DNA of 64,000 nt, from positions 4,860,001-4,924,000 of the forward strand of contig NZ_JAPEPO010000001.1 of the NCBI RefSeq assembly GCF_026340095.1. Reading direction: 5' to 3'. Made by a program: the position numbers and the translations under genes. Source of the DNA: Streptomyces sp. NBC_01446 (GTDB lineage: Bacteria; Actinomycetota; Actinomycetes; Streptomycetales; Streptomycetaceae). The notes under the pieces were generated by a model that saw only the letters and a program-made list of their open reading frames with translations, was not told the origin of the DNA and made no database searches. The stretch's first letter is position 1. Every line of letters begins with the position of its first letter. Positions 35,462 through 43,306 of the stretch are shown here, piece by piece.

Positions 35462-37668
35462 CGGCGGGCTGCCTCCTCGGGGGTGGGCGCGGGGATGCGC
35501 TCGTCGACGAGGATCACCGGGGGCAGCGACGCGTCGCTCTCGCCGAGGAAGACCCGGCGCACGACCCGCTCGGCGGCGTGGCCGTCGTCGAACTCGCAGA
35601 ACCGGCGCCGGAACGCGGCCCGCGCCTTCCCCGACGCCTCGTCGCGCCACGCGCCCGCCGCGAGGACCTCCGTCAGCTCGTCCTGTGTACGGGCGACGGG
35701 CCCGGGCGCCTCGGCGATCAGGTCGAAGTAGACCCCGCGGGTCTTCGCGTACATCTCCCAGTCGTCCGCGTAGACCACGATCGGGCGGTCCAGATTGGCG
35801 TAGTCGAACATGATCGACGAGTAGTCCGTGACCAGGGCGTCCGCGGCGAGGCAGAGGTCCTCGACCGGGTCGTACGTGGACACGTCGATGACCCGGCCGC
35901 TACGGCGCAGCTCCGCGAGCGGTGAGGCCGCCCCGCCGTAGAAGTAGTGGCCGCGCACGAGGAGGACGGTGCCGTCGCCCAGGCGGTCGGCGAGCGTGGC
36001 CAGGTCGAGGCGCGGGGTCCAGGAGGCCTCGTAGTCGCGGTGGGTGGGCGCGTACAGGACGGCCCGCCGGCCCGGCGCGATGCCGAGGCGGTCGCGAACA
36101 GCCCGGATGTCGGCGGCCGTCGCGCGGTAGAAGACGTCGTTGCGCGGATAGCCGTACTCCAGCGGGACGTAGTGCGCGGGATAGGCGCGCTCCCACATCC
36201 GGGTGGAGTGGCTGTTCGACGTGACGCTGTAGTCCCACTTGTCGACGCGGGCCAGGAGCTGGCGGAAGTTGAGGCCCTTGGACGCGGTCGGGTACTCCAT
36301 CTGGTCGAGGCCCATGCGCTTGAGGGGCGTGCCGTGGTGGGTCATGACGTGGACGGCTTCGGGGCGTTTGACCACGGCGTTGGGGAAGTTGACGTTGTTG
36401 ACGAGGTACTTGGCGCGGGCCATCACCTCCCAGTAGCGGCGGGAGCCGGGCACGACGTGGTCGGTGCCGGGCGGCAGGAGCGGCGCGTGGGCCGCCGAGA
36501 CGACCCACACCTGGTGGATGCGCGGGGCGAGTTCGGCGGCCTTCGCGGCGATCGCGGCCGGATTGCAGGCCATCCCCCGGTCCCAGTACGCGGAGAACAC
36601 CGCCAGGTCCGGGTCCACGGGCCGGCGCAGTTCCCGCCGGTAGCGGTGGTCGCGGACCTTCGCGCCGATCCGCCGCTTGCGCTGCCTGACCGCGGACTTC
36701 AGACCGCGCCGCTTGTGGTTGACGCTCTGGAAGGCGCGGTAACGGGCGTACGCGTCCTCTTCGAGCAGCCGGCGCCGGATGCCTTCGAGCCCCGCGGGCC
36801 TGCGGTAGCCCTCCGGCCGCCACGCGACGGCCGCGCGGGAGGCCCGGCGGAAGAACTCGCGGCCCACCGGCTCCGGCATCCCGGCGCGGGCCACGATCCG
36901 CATGCACTCGGTCGCCATCACGTCGTACAGCACCGCGCGGGGACCGGTCGGCGTGCCGCGGTCGGCCATCAGCCGCTGGAGGTCCTCGTACTCGCCGACG
37001 GGCGCGTAGTACTCCTCCGGGGTGAGCGGCGGCAGGCTCGCGGCGCGCAGCCTGCGCTCGTCGAGCACCACCTGCTGCAGAGCGGCGACGCGGCCGGCGA
37101 GGACGAGGGCGGCGCGCGCCGCGAAGCGCTCGTCGGTGGCGGCCAGTCGGTCGCGGTGGTCCCGCCAGAACGCGGCGCGCAGGGCGCGGTTGCCGAGCAG
37201 CGGCGTGACCCGCAGGAGGTCGGGGCAGTCCGCGAGGGTCAGATCGCGGTCGCCCGCCCTGGCCAGCAGACGGGCGTCGGGGCCCGGGGCGCCGGCGGCG
37301 TGCCAGGTCGAGCGGACCTGGTCGGCGAGTACGACATCCACGCGCTCGGCGCCGTCCGGGAGGCCCGCGACCCGGTCCCGCAGGGCCCGCAGCGCGCCGG
37401 GGGGCACCCGGTCCTTCGCGTGCACGAACAGCAGCCACTCGCCCGAGGCCCGCTCGCCGCCGGCCGCTCGGGCCTCCTCGTCGGAGATCGCGCGGGGCAG
37501 GGCCAGAACGGTGACGCGGCCCGGCACGTCGGCGGTCGGCGCCGGATCGTCCACGGCGGCGACGACAAGCTCCGCCCCCTCGGGCAGCTGGCCGGTCACG
37601 CTGTCCAGACAGTCGGCGAGGTGCCCCTGCACGTCCCGGCCGTACACGATGACGCTGAGTTCCTGCAC
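35458..37668 (-). CDS. TagF-type polyol-phosphate polymerase with inactive GT2-like head (736 aa)
   Basis: 736 aa. C-terminal CDP-glycerol glycerophosphotransferase domain with the catalytic histidine in HHGTPLKRMG (H445), the GYPRND segment, APTHRDY, and DYSSIMFDYA (D615). The N-terminal ~200 residues have the outline of a GT2 domain (LSVIVYGRDVQGHLADCLDS) but the usual acidic DxD is replaced by FVHAKDRVP. The family (TagF/TarF/TarL) adds polyol-phosphate units to a membrane-bound teichoic acid primer on the cytoplasmic face. GTG start at 37668. An exporter pair of the TagGH type lies upstream, consistent with export of the product. Confidence 0.9.
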   Translation of the reverse strand: MQELSVIVYGRDVQGHLADCLDSVTGQLPEGAELVVAAVDDPAPTADVPGRVTVLALPRAISDEEARAAGGERASGEWLLFVHAKDRVPPGALRALRDRVAGLPDGAERVDVVLADQVRSTWHAAGAPGPDARLLARAGDRDLTLADCPDLLRVTPLLGNRALRAAFWRDHRDRLAATDERFAARAALVLAGRVAALQQVVLDERRLRAASLPPLTPEEYYAPVGEYEDLQRLMADRGTPTGPRAVLYDVMATECMRIVARAGMPEPVGREFFRRASRAAVAWRPEGYRRPAGLEGIRRRLLEEDAYARYRAFQSVNHKRRGLKSAVRQRKRRIGAKVRDHRYRRELRRPVDPDLAVFSAYWDRGMACNPAAIAAKAAELAPRIHQVWVVSAAHAPLLPPGTDHVVPGSRRYWEVMARAKYLVNNVNFPNAVVKRPEAVHVMTHHGTPLKRMGLDQMEYPTASKGLNFRQLLARVDKWDYSVTSNSHSTRMWERAYPAHYVPLEYGYPRNDVFYRATAADIRAVRDRLGIAPGRRAVLYAPTHRDYEASWTPRLDLATLADRLGDGTVLLVRGHYFYGGAASPLAELRRSGRVIDVSTYDPVEDLCLAADALVTDYSSIMFDYANLDRPIVVYADDWEMYAKTRGVYFDLIAEAPGPVARTQDELTEVLAAGAWRDEASGKARAAFRRRFCEFDDGHAAERVVRRVFLGESDASLPPVILVDERIPAPTPEEAARR

Positions 37669-37695
37669 GGTCGCCGTCCCTTCTTCTCCTGGCGC

Positions 37696-37701
37696 ATCAT
37701 A
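37696..37701 (-). promoter_or_regulatory. Possible −10 element before the 736-aa TagF-like gene
   Basis: On the minus strand TATGAT is found 27 bp before the GTG start, within an AT-richer 83-bp gap between the TagH- and TagF-like genes. The −35 region is weak. The gap itself, unlike the overlaps in the rest of the operon, hints at an internal promoter. Confidence 0.3.
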
Positions 37702-37751
37702 GTGTCACCAATCGGATAAAAGGGATAAGGGGAGCGGGTCCCGAATCAGCC

Positions 37752-38588
37752 TCAGGCGGAAACGGCGACCCTGGCCTTCTTGGGTTCCGTCCCGCCGCCG
37801 TCCGGATTGGTGAACGCCTCGTACGCCTTGAGGACCTCGTCCGTCGGCCCGTCCATGCGCAGCTCGCCGCGCTCCAGCCACAGGACCCGGTCGCAGGTGT
37901 CGCGGATCGACTTGTTGTTGTGGCTGACGAGGAAGACCGAGCCGGCCTCCTTGCGCAGTTCGCGGATCCGGGACTCCGAGCGCTTCTGGAAGGACCGGTC
38001 GCCGGTGGCCAGGGCCTCGTCGATCAGCAGCACGTCATGGTCCTTGGCGGCGGCGATGGAGAACCGGAGCCGGGCGGCCATGCCCGAGGAGTACGTCCGC
38101 ATGGGCAGCGTGATGAAGTCGCCCTTCTCGTTGATGCCGGAGAAGCCGACGATGTCTTCGTAACGCTCGCGGACCTCCTCGCGGCTCATGCCCATGGCGA
38201 GGCCGCCGAGATGGACGTTGCGCTCGCCCGTGAGGTCGTTCATCAGCGCCGCGTTCACGCCGAGCAGCGACGGCTGGCCATGTGTGAAGATCCGGCCGTT
38301 CTCCGTCGGCAGCAGCCCCGCGACCGCCTTGAGCAGCGTCGACTTGCCCGACCCGTTCGTGCCGATCAGGCCGATCGCCTCGCCCTTGTACGCGGTGAAC
38401 GAGACCTTCTTCACCGCGTGCACCTTGCGCACGCCGGCCCGGGCCTCGGCCTTCTTCCGGCCGCCGATGATGCGGCCGAGCGCGGCGGTCGCGGTGCCGC
38501 GGCCCGCCCCGGTGCCGTTCACGCGGTAGACGATGTCGACGTTGTCGACGATGACGGTGGGGATCCGCTCCCCAGAGGTGTCAGCCAC
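37752..38588 (-). CDS. Polysaccharide/teichoic-acid exporter ATP-binding protein (TagH-like)
   Basis: 278 aa. Walker A GTNGSGKST (76–84), signature YSSGMAARLRFS, Walker B VLLIDEALATGD, and H-loop LVSHNNKSI. The long N-terminal stretch before Walker A and the GINEKGDFITLPMRTYSSGM segment are typical of the TagH/RfbE class of polymer exporters. It powers export of lipid-linked polymer with the permease encoded upstream; the two genes overlap by 8 bp. GTG start at 38588. There is no carbohydrate-binding C-terminal extension, so substrate length control by such a domain is unlikely. Confidence 0.93.
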   Translation of the reverse strand: MADTSGERIPTVIVDNVDIVYRVNGTGAGRGTATAALGRIIGGRKKAEARAGVRKVHAVKKVSFTAYKGEAIGLIGTNGSGKSTLLKAVAGLLPTENGRIFTHGQPSLLGVNAALMNDLTGERNVHLGGLAMGMSREEVRERYEDIVGFSGINEKGDFITLPMRTYSSGMAARLRFSIAAAKDHDVLLIDEALATGDRSFQKRSESRIRELRKEAGSVFLVSHNNKSIRDTCDRVLWLERGELRMDGPTDEVLKAYEAFTNPDGGGTEPKKARVAVSA

Positions 38589-39498
38589 GGCCGTACGTCT
38601 CCTCTGCCTTCCAGAAGTAGATGAACCCGCCGACGCCCGCGACCAGCGCCCACCCGGCCGCGATCGCCCACACATGGGGCGGCAGCTGACCGCGGTGGAA
38701 GCTGTCGATCAGGGCGAAGCGCATCAGGTCGATGTAGACGGCGGCCGGGTTCGCGGCCAGCAGCACGTGTACGACGTGCGGCAGGTGCTGGTTCTTGAGG
38801 ACCTTGTCGATGCTCCACATCACGCCGGACGTGTACATCCACGTACGCAGCAGGAACGGCATCAGCTGCGCGATGTCCGGCGTCCTCGCGCCCATTCTCG
38901 CCATGACGAGGGCCACGCCGGTGTTGAAGACGAACTGGAGCAGCAGAACCGGCAGGACCAGGAACCAGGAGAGGGCCGGCGGAACGCCGAAGCAGAGCAG
39001 GATCACCACCAGCGCGCACATCGAGAACAACAGCTGCTGGAGCTGCTGGAGCGCGAACGACACCGGCAGCGCGGCGCGCGGGAAGTGCAGCGCCCGTACG
39101 AGACCGAGGTTGCCGGAGATCGCGCGCGTGCCCGCCATGATCGAGCTCTGCGTGAACGTCCACACGAACACGCCGGTGACCAGGAACGGCACATAGTCCG
39201 GCACGTTGTGCTTCGTGCCCATCAGGACGCCGAAGATGAAGTAGTAGACCGCCGCGTTCAGGAGCGGGGTCGCCACCTGCCACACCTGGCCCAGCTTCGC
39301 CTGGCTGTACTGCGCCGTGAGCTTGGCCGTCGCGAACGCGGTGATGAAGTGGCGCCGCTGCCAGAGCTGCCCCACGTACTCCGCGAGGGTCGGCCGCGCG
39401 CCGCTGACCGAGAGGCCGTACCGCGCGGCCAGCTCCGCGGGATCTTCCACCGGCGCGGTGGCCGCCGGCGGGGGAGGTGTGTCGACTGCCTGACTCAC
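38581..39498 (-). CDS. Polysaccharide/teichoic-acid exporter permease (TagG-like)
   Basis: 305 aa. ABC-2 type permease with six membrane helices; the start of the domain (FITAFATAKLTAQYSQAKLG) and the YFIFGVLMGTKHNVPDYVPF and GVMWSIDKV segments match the TagG/RfbA class. It is the first gene of the minus-strand exporter operon, and its upstream spacer carries the paired 30-bp repeats shared with the divergent tetR gene. Predicted to form the export channel with the TagH-like ATPase. Confidence 0.93.
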   Translation of the reverse strand: MSQAVDTPPPPAATAPVEDPAELAARYGLSVSGARPTLAEYVGQLWQRRHFITAFATAKLTAQYSQAKLGQVWQVATPLLNAAVYYFIFGVLMGTKHNVPDYVPFLVTGVFVWTFTQSSIMAGTRAISGNLGLVRALHFPRAALPVSFALQQLQQLLFSMCALVVILLCFGVPPALSWFLVLPVLLLQFVFNTGVALVMARMGARTPDIAQLMPFLLRTWMYTSGVMWSIDKVLKNQHLPHVVHVLLAANPAAVYIDLMRFALIDSFHRGQLPPHVWAIAAGWALVAGVGGFIYFWKAEETYGRG

Positions 39499-39527
39499 AT
39501 CCGCTGCTTTCGCTCAAGGGGTCGGAG

Positions 39528-39605
39528 ACGTCGGAACGGGTCCGTATCGTCGTGACGTGAGCGTAGGGCGTCGCTACGTCGGAACGCAACCGTTTCGTCG
39601 TGCCG
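39528..39605. promoter_or_regulatory. Paired 30-bp repeat, candidate TetR operator
   Basis: ACGTCGGAACG…CCGT…TCGTCGTG…CG occurs at 39528–39557 and again at 39576–39605, 48 bp apart, matching at 25 of 30 positions. Each copy contains the imperfect dyad GGAACG-N4-CGTWTC. The pair fills the 122-bp spacer between the exporter permease and the tetR gene, so a regulator bound here could control both. That TetR is the ligand is inference from position. Confidence 0.55.
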
Positions 39606-39620
39606 CCCTATGCTGTACGG

Positions 39621-40241
39621 ATGACCAACGCCGACTCCGCCAAGCCGACGCCACGTCGAAGAGCCCCCGCAGGCGCGGCAGTGCTCCGCGAGGATGTGAC
39701 GGAAGCCATCCGCTCCGCCGTCTTCGAAGAACTCGCCGCCGTGGGCTACGCCCGTATGTCCATCGAGGGGATCGCGCGCCGCGCGGGCGTCGGCAAAACC
39801 GCCGTCTACCGCCGCTGGCGCTCCAAACTGCACCTGGTCCTCGACCTGGTCTCCGCCATAGCGGTACAGGGCCTGCCGGCCCCGGACACGGGTTCTCTGG
39901 AGGGCGACCTGCGCCTCCTCTACGAGGTCACGTCCCGGGCCCTCAGGCACCCGGTCGCGGGCCAGATCATCCCCGACCTCCAGGCCGAGGCGGCGCGCAA
40001 CCCGGAAATCGCGGAGGCCATGCAGAAGGCGCTGCGCGAAGGCCAGTACGGGGTGGCGAACGGCATCGTGCGCAGCGCCGCCGCACGCGGGGAGGTCAGG
40101 GCGGACCTCGACGAGGACCTCGCCCTCGACCTGATCTCGGGCCCGCTGTACTGGCGCGCCGTGGTGGTGCGGACGCCGCTGCCCAAGGGGTACCTGGGGA
40201 AACTGGCGTCGGCTACGGCGGCGGGGTTGAAGGCGCTGTAG
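39621..40241 (+). CDS. TetR-family transcriptional regulator
   Basis: 206 aa. N-terminal helix-turn-helix with ARMSIEGIARRAGVGKTAVYRRWRSK-type recognition region (residues about 40–65), preceded by a basic arm. The C-terminal ligand domain (TetR_C-type, ending RAVVVRTPLPKGYL) is full length. The effector is unknown. It is divergent from the TagG-like permease, with paired operator-like repeats between them, which suggests control of the exporter operon and itself. The stop codon lies inside a hexanucleotide repeat. ATG 39621. Confidence 0.92.
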   Translation: MTNADSAKPTPRRRAPAGAAVLREDVTEAIRSAVFEELAAVGYARMSIEGIARRAGVGKTAVYRRWRSKLHLVLDLVSAIAVQGLPAPDTGSLEGDLRLLYEVTSRALRHPVAGQIIPDLQAEAARNPEIAEAMQKALREGQYGVANGIVRSAAARGEVRADLDEDLALDLISGPLYWRAVVVRTPLPKGYLGKLASATAAGLKAL

Positions 40242-40265
40242 CTGTAGCTGTAGCTGTAGCTGTAG
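40236..40265. repeat. Five tandem copies of CTGTAG
   Basis: A perfect 5× hexanucleotide array. The tetR stop codon (TAG, 40239–40241) lies in its first copy, and the array ends 1 bp before the stop of the opposing DUF397 gene. It looks like recent slippage at a convergent gene end. Confidence 0.9.
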
Positions 40266-40475
40266 CTAGCGCTGGGCTGCGTAGGTGATGAAGGCGGCCC
40301 AGGTGGTGGGGGTGGCGGTGAGGCGGGGGCCGTCGGGGTTCTTGGAGTCGCGGATGTGGATGGTGGTGGGGGTGGGGGCTACTTCGATGCAGTCGTTACC
40401 GTCACCGCTGCTGCTGTAGCTGCTCTTGAACCAGCGCAGGCCGGAAACGTTCACTGCCGTGGCTTTGCGGATCAT
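40266..40475 (-). CDS. DUF397 domain protein
   Basis: 69 aa. The family signature WFKSSYSSSGDGNDCIEVA is followed by VHIRDSK-like HIRDSKNPDGP and the ending WAAFITYA. DUF397 proteins are small streptomycete proteins nearly always paired with an XRE regulator; some (BldB/WhiJ-like systems) act in developmental control by binding the partner. Start ATG 40475 overlaps the XRE stop (ATGA). Confidence 0.95.
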   Translation of the reverse strand: MIRKATAVNVSGLRWFKSSYSSSGDGNDCIEVAPTPTTIHIRDSKNPDGPRLTATPTTWAAFITYAAQR

Positions 40476-41305
40476 GGTTCTCCCAGCATTTGCTCGATGA
40501 GGCCCCGCGACTCCCTCGGCGTCAGAGCCTGGGCCCGGATCATGCCATAGCGCAGCTCAAGCACCCTGAGCTGCTTGGGGTCCGAGACCGGACGGCCGTT
40601 GAACGCGCCGTCGGAGCGCCCCACCGCGCTGCCGTCCGGGAACTTCAGCACCTCGATCAGCCCGCCTGTTCCGGGATGTTCCTCACAGCTGGTCGGCAGG
40701 ACTTGAAGTGCGACGTTCCGCAACTGCCCGATTTCCAGCAGCCGTTCGAGCTGCCGACGCCACACCATTGTGCCTCCGACCGGACGCCGGAGCGTCGCTT
40801 CCTCCTGGATAAAGCTGATCGCCGGGGCTGGATCGCGGTCGAAGACGACCCGTCGGGCCAGTCGGGCCGAGACCACGCGTTCCAGGTCGTCCGACGAATA
40901 CGCGGGCAGCCATCCGCCGAACAGCGTTCGCATGTGCCCCTCTGTCTGCAGAAGGCCATGCACGTTGTGGTTGCTGTAGTGGGACAGCTCGACGGCTCGC
41001 GCTTCAAGGTCCGCCAGTTCACGGACCTTTCTCGGGTACCGCGCACGCCTCATGCTCGGTTTCATCGCCGTCACGAGCCCGCCCGTGCGGAGGAGCTCGT
41101 CCACCTTGTCCAGGTACTCCGGCCGAGGAATGCGCGCTCCCCGCTCGATCTTCCGGACGAGGTCCTCCCCGTACCCGATTCGCTCGGCGAATTCAGGGAC
41201 GTGAAACCCGGCTGCCTCCCTCAGAAACCTCAGCTGCTGCCCGACGACTTCCACCGCCGAGGCGATTCCGTCCTCGGGATCCACGTCCCAACCCGGCTCA
41301 TCCAT
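40472..41305 (-). CDS. XRE-family regulator with DUF5753 (WhiJ-like)
   Basis: 277 aa. N-terminal helix-turn-helix (LRFLREAAGFHVPEFAERIG, about residues 20–72) followed by the DUF5753 domain (LSHYSNHNVHGLLQTEGHM, IQEEATLRRPVGG, and a final RGLIEQML). WhiJ-like regulators typically pair with a DUF397 partner and a neighbouring anti-sigma-type ATPase, exactly as here. ATG 41305 with GGAGG nine bases upstream; the frame extends to 41479 but that start is unsupported. Confidence 0.93.
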   Translation of the reverse strand: MDEPGWDVDPEDGIASAVEVVGQQLRFLREAAGFHVPEFAERIGYGEDLVRKIERGARIPRPEYLDKVDELLRTGGLVTAMKPSMRRARYPRKVRELADLEARAVELSHYSNHNVHGLLQTEGHMRTLFGGWLPAYSSDDLERVVSARLARRVVFDRDPAPAISFIQEEATLRRPVGGTMVWRRQLERLLEIGQLRNVALQVLPTSCEEHPGTGGLIEVLKFPDGSAVGRSDGAFNGRPVSDPKQLRVLELRYGMIRAQALTPRESRGLIEQMLGEP

Positions 41306-41445
41306 GCCCACCCACCTCCAACGCCCACACGTACCCGCACGGCATCGGGGACAGCCGAGACAGAACTGGACAACGGCTGGACAGTCCCCGTACGCACCGG
41401 AGTCATGACTGCTCATGGCGTCTGCACTCCGACACGCTGAGTGAC

Positions 41446-41865
41446 ATGGAAGCAGAAACTCAACTCCACGCAACCGCACGCCAGTTCACCGTGCTGCTCT
41501 CGGCCACGCCACGCGGAGCGCGCCTGGCCAGACTGCTCACGACGGAGCAACTCCGCGCCTGGGGACTCCCGTTCGAAGCGGCAGCGCACGTCGTGGCGGA
41601 GCTGGCGGCGAATGCCGTGACGCATGGGCGGGTGCCCGGCCGGGACTTCCGGTTCACGCTCCTGGCGACTCACGGGGTGATCCGAATCGAGGTCACGGAT
41701 ACGCGCGGGGAGCGGGTCCCGCAGTTGCGTCATCCCGGCGGCGAGGAAGAGACCGGACGGGGCCTGCAACTGGTGGAGGCGCTGGCGGCGCGCTGGGGCG
41801 TGACGCCCGGCCCGGCGCCGAGGAAGACGACGTGGGCGGAGTTGTCCGTGCCCCGGGTGAACTGA
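41446..41865 (+). CDS. Anti-sigma-factor-like ATP-binding protein (HATPase_c)
   Basis: 139 aa. GHKL ATPase fold of the RsbW/SpoIIAB class: N box AHVVAELAANAVTHG, G1 box EVTDTRGE, and G2 segment GGEEETGRGLQLVEAL. Streptomyces has many such orphans near XRE/DUF397 pairs; their kinase partner is generally unknown. Divergent from the XRE gene by 140 bp. ATG 41446. No sigma factor or anti-anti-sigma gene is adjacent. Confidence 0.9.
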   Translation: MEAETQLHATARQFTVLLSATPRGARLARLLTTEQLRAWGLPFEAAAHVVAELAANAVTHGRVPGRDFRFTLLATHGVIRIEVTDTRGERVPQLRHPGGEEETGRGLQLVEALAARWGVTPGPAPRKTTWAELSVPRVN

Positions 41866-42505
41866 TCAAAAGCGGATTGCGTGGCTGGTGTGGGTGGGTG
41901 GTTGCGGGAGCCTCCATCAGTTTTCCGCTTGTCTGCGGACTGGTGGGGGCGGGCTTTCCCCGATTGACGTGCGTACGGGGTCCGGGATGCGCAGCTGTTG
42001 TTCGAGGAACTGCGGGTGGTGCGGGGGCGGGGGCCGTGGACTGAGCGCGCCCGGTCGGGCCGCGGGAAAGGGAAGCGGCGGTAAGGGGAAGGTGGGGGAG
42101 GGGGCGGGAAGCGACAGGAGGTGGGGGCGGGGGTGCGAGGCAGCGGCGGGAGGGGTGAGGTCCTGGCCTCTCCGGCTGCCCATGACGTCGCCTTCGCCGG
42201 GGAGTCGGCCGGCCGTGGTGGGTCTTGGCCGGTGGGGTCGTCATGGCGCAGATCTGCCAATGGTCCCCGGCATCGGCGGGCTTCGGCCGGGTGAGGCCCG
42301 TCCCGCCTTGGGGGTGGCGAGGCCCTCGCCTGGGGATTGGCAGATCGAGGCCACGCCGGGGGAGCGGATGAAGTGATCCGGAGCCGGTGATGTGTGCTGG
42401 GGCCAAGTCGCCGCCTGCGCCCGCGAGCCGGACTGCGTCGGGGAGCTCAGGGGTGCCTGGACGTCGAACGTGGTCAGCGGCCGGCGGCGGGCGCTTCGTC
42501 GCGGC
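41866..42505. other. Gene-free 640-bp stretch with G-rich tract and palindromic element
   Basis: No credible gene on either strand. From 42060 to 42140 the plus strand is almost only G and A/T-poor (GGTGGGGGAGGGGGCGGGAA type), a possible G-quadruplex former. A cloverleaf-like palindromic element occupies 42251–42346. The stretch separates the XRE/ATPase module from the maleylpyruvate-isomerase-like gene whose own start is damaged, so it may be a scar of past rearrangement. Confidence 0.55.
42251..42346. repeat. Cloverleaf-like palindromic element
   Basis: The outer arms GATCTGCCAATGGTCCCC (42251–42268) and GGGGATTGGCAGATC (42332–42346) pair over 15 bases with a 3-nt bulge. Inside are two more hairpins: GGCGGG…CCCGCC with inner CGGG/CCCG, and GGCGAGG-C-CCTCGCC. 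The whole is a three-way junction of about 96 bp. It could be a REP/MITE-like mobile remnant or a structured RNA. Confidence 0.5.
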
Positions 42506-43237
42506 CTACTCCTCCGGCTCCTGGAGCAGGTCGACGAGCCCTCGGTCGCCGTCAGGCTTCAGGGAGTCCAACGGGCTTCGGCCGTACAGGCCCAGGACCA
42601 GCTCACCGGCCGTGCCCCGGGCGGAGGCGTCGGCCGCGGTGGCGGGTGCGGGGAGACCCGTAGCCCGTGCGCCGTCGGCGGAGAGCGAGAGGCGCCAGGA
42701 GCGGCCCTCGGTGGTGTGGAAGTCGACGGCAGCGGGCTTGTGCGGCCAGGGGCTCGTCGTCGCGCAGCAGGTGGACAGGAACTCGTCGACACCGTCGAGT
42801 GCCACCTCGTCCGGCAGTGGCTGCGGGGCGCCCACGGTGAGCTGGGCGTCGTAGGTGTGCATCGCGATCTCCTGGAGCTGGTGCCGGGCGACGGCACCGG
42901 ACGCCTGCGGCGACTGCGACGCACCCCACCACGTCCAGCAACCGCGATCCGGGCCGGACGCCCGCAGCGCGCCCAGCAATTGCTCCGTGGACTCGGCCAG
43001 CCGGGCAAGCATGGTCTCGCGGTCCCGGGGCGCAACCTGGGCGCCCGTCTCGGCCGGGGGAGCGTCGGCAGGCCCCGCGGCGACGGTGGCGGCCCAGAAG
43101 TGGCGCCGCTCGCCCAGGTGCTGGACCAGATCGGACAGCGTCCAGTCGGGGCAGGTCGGCACGTGCACGTCGAGGCTGGGCGCGGAGGCGACCGCGGCGA
43201 ACGTTCGTCGGTCAGCTGCGGAGGTCGGCGAACTCAA
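42506..43237 (-). CDS. Maleylpyruvate-isomerase/mycothiol-S-transferase-like protein, N-terminus damaged
   Basis: 243 aa from a TTG at 43237. The family's core motif VPTCPDWTLSDLVQHLGE and the HQLQEIAMHTYDAQLT metal-site helix are present, with a full C-terminal domain (DEVALDGVDEFLSTCC). The usual start of the family, (M/V)TTTLEFADL, is found at 43250–43215 but in another frame, ending at a TGA (43214–43212); a third frame carries QLTDERS. So the first ~25 residues are split over three frames. Either the TTG start gives a shortened protein or the gene is decaying. Role if active: mycothiol-dependent, substrate unknown. Confidence 0.75.
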   Translation of the reverse strand: MSSPTSAADRRTFAAVASAPSLDVHVPTCPDWTLSDLVQHLGERRHFWAATVAAGPADAPPAETGAQVAPRDRETMLARLAESTEQLLGALRASGPDRGCWTWWGASQSPQASGAVARHQLQEIAMHTYDAQLTVGAPQPLPDEVALDGVDEFLSTCCATTSPWPHKPAAVDFHTTEGRSWRLSLSADGARATGLPAPATAADASARGTAGELVLGLYGRSPLDSLKPDGDRGLVDLLQEPEE

Positions 43238-43306
43238 GTGTCGTTGTCACGCTGACTCTTTATCACCGAGCTCCGGCCATCGGACAGCGGTTTTTGAACG
43301 GGGGAC

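Noticed and set aside
41730..42406. Minus-strand frames in the gene-free stretch
   Set aside because: They are Pro/Arg/Ser/Thr-rich without a ribosome-binding site or family likeness, as expected of the opposite strand of G-rich DNA.
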